Below are positions 55,521-64,000 of a stretch of DNA of 64,000 nucleotides, one piece after another. The notes below the pieces were generated by a model that had not been told where the DNA came from, did no database searches, and worked only from the letters and a program-made list of their open reading frames with translations. The stretch lies in the NCBI GenBank assembly GCA_030077755.1, contig JAQJZZ010000010.1:5208001-5272000 (forward strand), given 5' to 3'. Every line of letters starts with the position of its first letter. The stretch's first letter is position 1. This stretch comes from Filosporella fistucella (lineage: Eukaryota > Ascomycota > Leotiomycetes > Helotiales). The position numbers and the translations under genes are program-made.

Positions 55521-56714
55521 GCAATGATTTAGCGGCATCAAGGAGTTCTCTGTATTATGATTGGGGAAAAGTCAGGAGCTTTGTACCATACCATAGATCA
55601 TATTGCAGTCTCAATAATGAATGAGATGATTTGAGGCAACTTTTCTGCAGGGTAAAAAAAACACACGGTGCCTAGGCTTACCTCAATGTTGCACCCTGTT
55701 ACTGTGGTGGTTGGGCAGGAGAAGGAATACTCAGATGTGTAACTTTGGGGCTGATCACATCGATCATGAATTTTTATTTTTTTTCAATTGTGATACGTCC
55801 AAGTAGGGGATTTCACTTTGTCAAACATTTAAATCATGAAAAAGGCGGTGCAATAAGAAGTGCATCAGTGTTCCGCGATAGGAAGCTGGAGCACAACTTT
55901 AACCGGATCAGCTTCGAAAGTTTTCTCTCATGTACCATGTATGTTGTCGGCTTTTTGAGCATCACGAGCGCCACCCTTTTTATTCCTTATTCAAAACCCA
56001 ATTGAGGCTTCCCGCATTCCCCCTCAGACTTTCGCGCGGCCGTTGCCGTAGTCTATGATTCACAGGCATAGCCCAAACACCCCTTGCTGCGAGAGACACA
56101 CTGCGATGAATGGCCTGACGTGAAGTTCCAGCCAAGAGGTATACCGTACCAAAGTTACACGAATCACCAGCGAGGGGCACAGAGCACCACACTGGCAGGA
56201 AATAATGCGATCGCTTCTAAGCTGACGGCTGAGCCCTAATCGTGATCGTGGCAGAAGAAAAAGGAAGAATAACAAATTCTTCTCGCCTCACCGTAAATTA
56301 ACTCGCGACCCCACGGAGTCACACTCTTGTTGGAAATATATTTATCGAGTATCACAAATTAACCCTGAGGAGGAACTCTATCCATAACCCGAAAGGATAC
56401 GGACGGCACTTGGCAGAAAACAGCCCAGCCCCAGCCCTTTCAACGTGAGGAGGTTAGCGCCCGCTGACTTAGCGTGTCCTCGCTGCTGTGAGACCCTCTC
56501 GACTGACAATTGAAACATTCCCTCCAGCATATTATACACATCAAATCCCTCGCTCTCGCAGGGAAAATCCATCTCTACGATCCATCAGACGAACAACACT
56601 TCTTTTGAACTACGACACTGCGACCATTTCGAGTCCGGCCTACATTCCATCGCACTCCTTTTAGACAGACCTAGTTCTGTCTGTCACCAAAGTCAGCAAC
56701 GTTGAAGCTCCAAA
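55521..56714. other. Intergenic region
   Basis: 3' flank of CCT2 and promoter plus leader of IRE1. An 86-codon frame at 55745-56005 has no support. Confidence 0.5.
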
Positions 56715-59700
56715 ATGCCGCCACGGCGGCCACCGCGAGAAGGTCACGTCGTGAACAATTTTCTACTCTTCGCTGCGGCTATATTACTATTACCATGGCT
56801 AGTCGATGCTCAGCAGCAGCAAAGACCGGCGGTCCAGCAGCGTCAATCACCCCAGGAGAGTAATTCTCTCGAAGTCACGAAAGTATCCCATCAACTCGAG
56901 ACACCACTTACACACGGGCGGAGAAAAAACACCCTCAGTGTGAATCATAACAACAATAAGAAGAAGAACGATGCGAGCGCCATCACAACTTTGGCTCCGG
57001 TGGCAGAAACCGCCGTTGCAGCACCTTTACCTGCAAGACGGCCCAGCGTCAGCGCTGGGCTTGCCTCGCCGCAATTTGCGCGGAGTCTTGAGGATTGGGA
57101 AGTGGAAGACTTTGTGCTTCTGGCGACCGTCGATGGGAAGTTGCATGCCAGGGATAGGAAGACTGGCAAGGAGAAATGGGAACTCTCCTATAAGAAGCCC
57201 ATGGTGGAGACAAAATATCATCGGCGGAACAGATCAACAGTAGGGGAGGATTATGATCCAGTTTCAATTGATGAATACCTATGGATTGTCGAACCAAGTC
57301 GAGATGGAGCCCTATACATTTATCGACCTGGTGGACCGAAACCTGGACTGGTGAATACTGGGTTCACAATGAAAAAGTTGGTGGAGGAAATGGCGCCCTA
57401 TAAAGATGAAGACCCTTCAATTGTGTACACTGGCGAGAAAAAGACGACAATGATTACTGTGAATGCCAATACCGGACAAGTCATAAGCTATTTCGGGACC
57501 GAAGGAGCACTGATGACCGACGAGTGCAAGGCTTCAAGAGATTCAGACGCTTGCCCAAAGCTTGCGACTTTAACTATTGGAAGAACAGAATATATCGTTA
57601 CGATCCATGGGCAGAAAGATGGCAGGCACATTGCGACTCTTACCTTTTCGGAATGGAGCCCAAACAACTACGACCAAGACCTCCAACGCCAATACAGTAA
57701 GTCCTTGGACAACAAATACATTTACACTGGTCATGATGGAGGGATTATTGGATTGGATCTCGAAGGAATGAACACCGATGAACCTGGCCGACTCTTCAGA
57801 CACAAGTTCTCGTCGCCAGTCGTCCGCGTGTTTGACGTTGCTAGACCATGGGGAGAACAGGGCGACCCTGAATTGATCATTCTTCCGCAACCAATGCCAC
57901 CCAACAGCGACGATGCAGTGACAGCTCGCCGTCGAGCCAGCAGCATCTTTTTGAATCACACAGAAGATGGAAGTTGGTATGCCATGTCCGGAAAATCATA
58001 CCCTCTGGCAGTTCAGGGTATTCGAGAAGCACAATGCAATCGGCAAGGCTGGTTGAGTGACAGACCCCATTGGGATGTCATGAACGATCATCAGCTCTCA
58101 GAAGCACTTGTTGGATTGCACTCAATAGAAACAACCACACAAGAAAGGCTGCTAACTATCAACGCACCGCCACCTCCAGAAGAGATAGAACAGCTTCCAG
58201 CTGAAAATACTCCTGCCCTACTGGGGGATATTTCAATATTCCAAAAGATTCGGCAGCTACCCAGATTTGCTATCGATAGTCTGTTGGAGTTCATGAAGAA
58301 TCCCATCCTTATACTTGTCCTGATCGCTCTACTGTTAAACAACCAAAGACAAGTGCGAACCTTCCTGGGTCGCGTCGGGGGCTATAAAGACATGGTTTCT
58401 GTTCTTCAGGAGCCGGAGATCAAGATCGAAGCGAAGACTGAGAGCGCACCTGAAATTATCACCAACGATGTGACTAAAGATGATCTAGTCGAGGTTCCAG
58501 TCATCAATGGAACAAACGAGGGTTCCCACATCACGATTGAAGAGCCAGTCATCCCCTCAGTAGATAATGAGTCTGATAAGGAAAAGAACGTTGCTACAAA
58601 GCTCGAGTCCCCGGTCCCGGGCGTAGAAAAGCAGCCCGGCTCACCAGAAAAGGAGAAGAAGAAGGCACATCGAGGAAGACGGGGTGGGGTCAGGCATAAG
58701 AAAGGACAAGGGCGAGCGACATCTCAAGGAGCATCTGATGATGGTACTGCGACTCCTAAACCCAAACCGCCTCCAACAGTCGATGACGCAGTTCGTGATG
58801 CTCAGAATATGGGGCAGCAAACAAAATTGGAACCTGATATCCGAACAATTCCCAGCGATCCGCAAGAGGTCTCTGGGCCTATCATCCGTATCGGTGCACT
58901 CGAGGTTGACACCGAGGCACTCATTGGGACAGGCAGCAACGGTACTATGGTTTTTCAGGGCAAATTCGATGGGCGTGAAGTTGCAGTGAAACGAATGCTC
59001 ATTCAATTCTTTGACATTGCGTCTCAAGAAACGAAACTACTCCGAGAAAGTGATGATCACCCTAATGGTAAGTTATATCGGTACTTTGCAGTGGTAGCTT
59101 GATATTAACCAATTCACAGTGATTCGTTATTTTGCTCAGCAACAGGCTGCAGGGTTTCTGTACATTGCATTGGAGTTGTGTCCTGCATCTCTAGCCGATG
59201 TCATCGACAAGCCTATCAAATATCGAGACCTTGCACAAGCTGGCGAGAGAGACCTACCGAATGTCCTATACCAGATCACGAATGGACTTCAACACTTGCA
59301 CAAGCTCCGTATTGTGCACCGTGATCTGAAACCTCAGAATATCTTAGTCGCTATGGGCAAAGACGGCCGACCTCGACTACTCGTGTCCGACTTTGGTCTA
59401 TGCAAGAAACTCGAGGGAGAGCAATCTTCGTTCCGAGCTACCACAGCCCATGCAGCTGGGACTTCAGGCTGGCGTGCCCCAGAACTCCTTCTCGATGATG
59501 ATGCCAAGGATGGACAGGCCCATCAGGCCATGGTTGATGCCAGTACGGAAGGCAATTCAGGATCGATTGTTCTCAATCCAGACTTGCTACCAAACAGACG
59601 TGCCACCCGAGCCATTGACATATTCTCCCTGGGCCTTGTGTTCTTCTATGTCCTTACGAAAGGCTGTCATCCTTTTGACTGTGGCGACAAATTCATGCGT

Positions 59701-60270
59701 GAAGTCAATATTCGAAAAGGACAGTATGACCTGAGCCCTCTTGAGGTACTCGGAGACTATGCTTTTGAAGCTAAAGACCTCATCGGATCTATGCTTGCAG
59801 CTGAACCGAAGCAACGCCCTTTAGCCCAGCAAGTCATGGCACATCCATTTTTCTGGTCTCCTAAAAAACGGCTCAACTTCCTGTGCGATGTGTCAGACCA
59901 CTTTGAGAAAGAGAAACGTGATCCACCAACAGCCGCGCTTCAAGAACTTGAGGGCTATGCCCCTTCGGTTTGTGGCCATGACTTCCTGAAGCTCCTTGGC
60001 AAGGAATTTGTCGAGTCCATGGGCAAGCAACGGAAATATACCGGCACTAGGTTGTTGGATCTTCTACGTGCCTTGAGAAATAAGAAGAATCACTACGAGG
60101 ATATGAGTGATAAACTGAAAAAAGATGTTGGTCCTCTACCAGATGGATACTTGAGTTTTTGGACAAGGAGGTTCCCAAATCTACTGATCACATGCTGGAA
60201 TATTGTCTATGATGTCCAGTGGGACGAGACAGACCGTTTCAGGGAATACTATTTACCAGCGGGTCTATGA
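56715..60270 (+). CDS. ire1: Unfolded-protein sensor kinase/RNase IRE1
   Basis: ER stress sensor that oligomerises on unfolded proteins and splices HAC1-type mRNA with its RNase domain. N-terminal signal/anchor (FLLFAAAILLLPWLVDAQ), luminal beta-rich domain to about residue 500, transmembrane helix near 530 (NPILILVLIALLLNN), a basic/acidic linker (KAHRGRRGGVRHKKGQGR), a kinase domain from about 735 (IGTGSNGTMVFQG, VAVKR, HRDLKPQNIL at 850, DFGLCKKL at 874), and the KEN RNase domain from about 1026 to the end. Exons are 56715-59067 and 59120-60270, giving 1167 residues. The intron lies inside the kinase domain. A premature in-frame end at 59102 appears if the intron is retained. All key residues of both enzymes appear present. 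Confidence 0.95.
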
Positions 60271-61382
60271 GCTCCACGTTTGTATAATTAAAATATGGGA
60301 AATGGAAAGCGTTTGGAAGGGACGGAAGGATCTGTATTATAAAAAGGTGTTTGATCTTAGGATGGTCTTGCTATTTAAGTTTTGAAATTAAAGCAATCTG
60401 GACTTGCTCTCGAACACGTTTGCGATTAGATACTTTAGGACTCAACTAACAATACACCAACCATCTCGATTATGATTCAAAGCATTTCACTCCCACGCAC
60501 CTATTTCTATTTATCTACTTAATCCGCTCGCAATCGTCCTCGGCTTCATTTTGCGTCTCCTTTATGCACGCAAGAATAAATAGATTGGCAAATAAAGGCC
60601 GGCTGCATCTAGATCTGCTCATACCCCAGATTCTGGATCTGCAACCAAAAGTAAGCTAAGTAGATGAACCGCAGGTGCAATTGTGGCTTTGTCCGTCAAT
60701 GCTGCTTCCAGCCACATGGATCTCATGATGAACCCCGGAGCTTGGTTCCCCGACCCGCCTGTCACTTCAGTTGCGCTGTAAACACTTTAACATCAAGACG
60801 AAGTTTATAGAATAATTCATTGTACTACGGCATTTCTTACTCCCAATTATTTCAGACCGATTTGATCTAACAACGAAATTGAACAGGTCGCTTCGATACC
60901 TACAGATTCAGCGCATACCTACTTTGACATCACGGCCAAGAACAGGGCCAATTGGGCATCGGACTATTGGAGGCGCTCAATCTTTCAAAGTAAAGGTTTC
61001 GATTACAACTACGTACCAGTGGATGGCACCTTAGACTTTATTCACCTAGACCATCTGCGAGTTCTGTGCCTCCTAAACTCTCTTACCAAAGGGCTGGACT
61101 GTCAGAAGGCCCTAAACACCAATACTTTTCTACCGGCACCCTTCGAACCAAGACTCATTCCTTCATAGTGGTCGCTTTGTTTGTTTTGATCGCGCAGCTC
61201 CAAAATCAATTCAAAATCCATAAGGGATCGTTTTGGAGTTTACCTTTGCTACAACAAATCTACAAGAGGTTGAACGACCCGCATTCTTTTCCCATTCCCA
61301 TACATATTTGGTTACCCTTCACCCAACCTCCTCCTAGGAAGCATAATCAGTTCCACCTTAGCTACTGTCATAAGCTTCCAAA
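60271..61382. other. Intergenic region
   Basis: 3' flank of IRE1 and leader of the next gene. A 115-codon frame (61066-61413) overlaps the next start in another frame and is not called. Confidence 0.5.
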
Positions 61383-62409
61383 ATGTCGTGTAAGATTCTT
61401 TTACCAGATCTAGCGCCGCCTCTGAACCACAGCTCATATGATACAGTACTTCCATCAGAGCGCGCACAATACTCGGCGATCATTGATAAGATATTGGCAT
61501 CTAGCGATTTGACCACGGTATCTGCAAAAAAAATCCGCAAGAGCTTACAAGACCAGCTTGAAATTGACATCTCGGACAAGAAGGTGAGATGCTGCTTTCC
61601 GTTGACGACCATTTATTAGTGTGGACAAAACTAATACTGCGAAAATAGGATTTGGTCAAAGCATTAATTCATGAACGATTTGACCATGCTTCAAATATTG
61701 CTGCTGCCCCTCTTCCCACCACCGAAGCTCCCAGGACAAACGGTATCAAGAAAGAAGTCGTGAAGCAAGAAAGCACACCTCCTACCTCCCGCGATGTATC
61801 GACACCCTCTGCCGCCAAGACTGAGCCTGATTCGGAAGAAGAGGATGATATCTCTCCTCCCAAGAAGAAGAGAAAGCAGAACAAACAGCTTAATGATGCC
61901 GAATTGGCAGCAATGTTGCAGGCTCAGGAGAACAGGGGGGCTAGAGCGACAAGGGGAGCTGGCAGTAAGAAAGTTACCAAAAAGGTCACAAAGAAGCCAC
62001 GAAAGAAGAGCGAGAAGAAGGTCAAGGCAGATGATGACAGTGGTCTGGAGGAAATTGGGAGCGATGGAGAGGTTAAGGAGAAGGTCAAAAAGGGCGGGTT
62101 TCATAAGCAATATAATTTGAGTTATCCTCTGGCTGATTTGGTTGGAGAGCCTCAGGTAAGTTTCAATGCAATAATTTGCGAGCACAATAGTTGTTGCTCC
62201 TGTTAACATGGCTACAGTTGTCGAGACCGCAAGTTGTCAAGAAAATCTGGGAATACATCAAAGCTCGAGACTTGCAAGACCCAAGCGACAAGCGTCAAAT
62301 TCTTTGTGACGAAAAGCTCCAGGCAGTTTTTAAGCAAGATAAAGTACACATGTTCACCATGAACAAGATACTTGGGAAGCAGCTCTACCCTATCGATGAT
62401 GAGGCATAG
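61383..62409 (+). CDS. DEK-C/SWIB domain chromatin protein
   Basis: Nuclear protein with an N-terminal DEK-C-like domain (about residues 15-75: YSAIIDKILASSDLTTVSAK, IRKSLQDQLEIDISDKK), a Lys-rich linker with nuclear signals (PKKKRKQ; KKVTKKVTKKPRKKSEKK), and a C-terminal SWIB/MDM2-fold domain (about 205-299: YNLSYPLADLVG, QVVKKIWEYIKARDLQDPSD, KVHMFTMNKIL). This layout matches yeast UAF30 and TRI1, of which UAF30 belongs to the RNA polymerase I upstream activating factor. Exons are 61383-61583, 61649-62155 and 62218-62409, all phase 0, 299 residues. Which of the two paralogues it corresponds to cannot be decided here. Confidence 0.88.
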
Positions 62410-63083
62410 GTTACACAACATTACACAGCAAACGGTATATGTCTAGAAAAGTGCGTATGAATAGGAAGGAGGAAACGGGGGAGGTCATAAGGGGATGATT
62501 TGGGGGCGTTAATTCTCCATTGCAATTAGGAATACTGCATAGGATGGGAGGAGGAATGGATATAGCATTTTTCTGTTACGGAGGATGAGCACTTACGAAG
62601 ATAATGATCACTCTTCAATGTAACATAAAGCTCTTGAACTTTAATCGCATTGGAATTTGACACTGAGCAAACATATCTCGATAGACTCATTGACCCATGA
62701 CTCATTATGAGCAGTGTGATCTTTCCTAGTTGAAAATCGTAGCTTTATGTGAGCAGCTAAAATGTCACACGAGTCAACCAGCCTGTACACCAAGCTTTCC
62801 ATTCATTTTCTCCACTTGACCCTTTTGAAGACATTTTGTCAGCCTTGGATGACTCCTTCCCGCCGCCACCAATCAGTCAGCCTCGTGGTGGGGTTCTCGC
62901 TTCTATCAAGAACCCCAACTTATTCCAGAAATCTGCTAAAGTAGTTAAACAAATCAACGTCTTGCCTTCCAGGCACAAAACTTAAGGACCTACAACCACC
63001 GATACCGTGCCTGAAGACATTTCGATATACGAGCGATCCACAACAAAAATCTAGAACACCAGAAAATAGATACATCGCAAGCA
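62410..63083. other. Intergenic region
   Basis: Space between two same-strand genes; a 3' flank and the promoter of the HEL2-like gene. No gene seen. Confidence 0.5.
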
Positions 63084-64000
63084 ATGGCGAGTGAAACTAC
63101 CAGCGCGGTTCCGACAGGACCTAGTGATTCAGCTCCACAATCTCGTGGCGATGGTTCTCGAGGCGGGAGAGGAAGAGGAAGAGGGCAGGGACAACGCGGG
63201 CGCGGACGAGGTGGAAGCAATAACTTTTCCGGCAGTGAAAATCATCAACGCAATACAAACAGCGGGCGAAGAGGCGGTCGCGGCGGCGCTCCCAGACAAC
63301 CGCCTGCCCCGAGAGATACAGAGGGTTTCCACACTGGAGAAGAGAAAGATATATCAGCGCCTAGCTTAACATCTAAACTACCTGTTATGGCAGGCAAGAC
63401 GATGGCTGAGGGAGCCGATGAGGCAGAGGCAGAAGTTTGCTTTATTTGCGCCAGTCCAGTGATGCATGAGGCAATTGCACCTTGTAATCATAAGCTATGT
63501 CACATCTGCTGTTTGAGGATGAGAGCACTTTATAAGGACAATAATTGTGCTCACTGTCGGGTAAGTGGCCAGCATTTCTCAATTTCCCGTCAACGAGGGC
63601 CAAACAATATTACTGCCCCATGATGAAATCGTGACCATTACTGAACATAATTTTTGACATGGATTATAGCAACCGGCTCCATATGTGATCTTTACAGACA
63701 CTGCGGACAAGAAGTACGAAGAGTATACCGACACGGACATTGCGAGTGTTGATCAAAATATCGGGATTCGCTATGAGCTCAATAGCATTGTAGATGACAC
63801 CAGAGTATTGTTACAATACAATTGCCCAGACCCTGAATGTACAGTCGCATGTCTGGGCTGGCCGGATTTACATAAGCATGTCAGAGCTGTTCATCAAAAG
63901 AAGATTTGTGACCTTTGTTCGAGACACAAGAAGATATTCACCCACGAGCACGATCTATTCACGGACGCTGGCCTTACAAAACATATGAGGAAGGGAGACG
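63084..64000 (+). CDS. hel2: E3 ubiquitin ligase HEL2/ZNF598, 5' part
   Basis: RING E3 ligase that senses collided ribosomes and ubiquitinates 40S proteins to start ribosome-associated quality control. The N-terminus is Gly/Arg-rich (RGGRGRGRGQGQRGRGRGG, about residues 26-45), followed by the RING domain at about 117-160 (CFICASPVMHEAIAPCNHKL, CHICCLRMRALY, CAHCR). Exon 1 is 63084-63560; the intron with its AG at 63668-63669 falls at the end of the RING. Exon 2 starts QPAPYVIFTDT and contains the C2H2 elements typical of the family (YNCPDPECTVACLGWPDLHK, HKKICDLC). The gene runs off the right edge, so the remaining zinc fingers and C-terminus are not visible. Confidence 0.9.

Overview
The window is nuclear DNA of a filamentous ascomycete. 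The evidence is short GT-AG introns of about 45-60 nt with CTAAC/CTGAC branch points, a Zn2Cys6 regulator of fungal type, an ANP1-type mannosyltransferase, a GPI-anchored mucin, IRE1 and many serine/proline-rich disordered proteins. The protein style suggests Leotiomycetes (Botrytis/Sclerotinia relatives), but that is inference. No tRNA, rRNA, CRISPR or intact transposase gene was recognised.

Left part (1-28 kb) mixes intact genes with broken ones. In order it holds a decayed gene at the left edge, an unknown basic protein, a FAR-17a/AIG1 membrane protein divergent from the WD40-cyclophilin CYP15, a KES1/OSH4 oxysterol-binding gene with three lesions, and a seven-exon Zn2Cys6 regulator with a 6-nt exon. 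A 5.5 kb gene-poor stretch follows, then a long disordered protein, the peroxisomal E2 PEX4, the mannosyltransferase ANP1, a gene relic, and an acidic unknown protein whose frame continues beyond its stop codon.

Middle (28-48 kb): a 3.4 kb gene-poor stretch with a doubtful coding relic leads to a proline-rich protein and a secreted His-rich protein with a Cys-rich C-terminal domain. Next are a degenerate repeat pair related to a copy at 16 kb, a 4-coumarate-CoA-ligase-like enzyme ending in the peroxisomal signal AKL, and a probable mitochondrial protein. The mRNA export adaptor YRA1/Mlo3 (8 exons), a GPI-anchored mucin and a membrane-anchored aspartic-protease-like protein without its first catalytic Asp complete this part.

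Right part (48-64 kb) is housekeeping: a 6PGDH-like dehydrogenase, eIF3b/PRT1 divergent from the chaperonin subunit CCT2, the unfolded-protein sensor IRE1, a DEK-C/SWIB chromatin protein, and the start of the ribosome-quality-control E3 ligase HEL2/ZNF598. All of these frames are intact.

Functional links are loose. PEX4 and the AKL-tailed ligase both point to peroxisomes. PRT1, CCT2, IRE1 and HEL2 all act in translation and protein quality. ANP1, the mucin and the secreted proteins serve the cell surface. I see no biosynthetic cluster and no convincing new multi-gene system. The most unusual signals are the cluster of broken genes confined to the left 28 kb, the undescribed three-copy repeat, and several odd gene structures.
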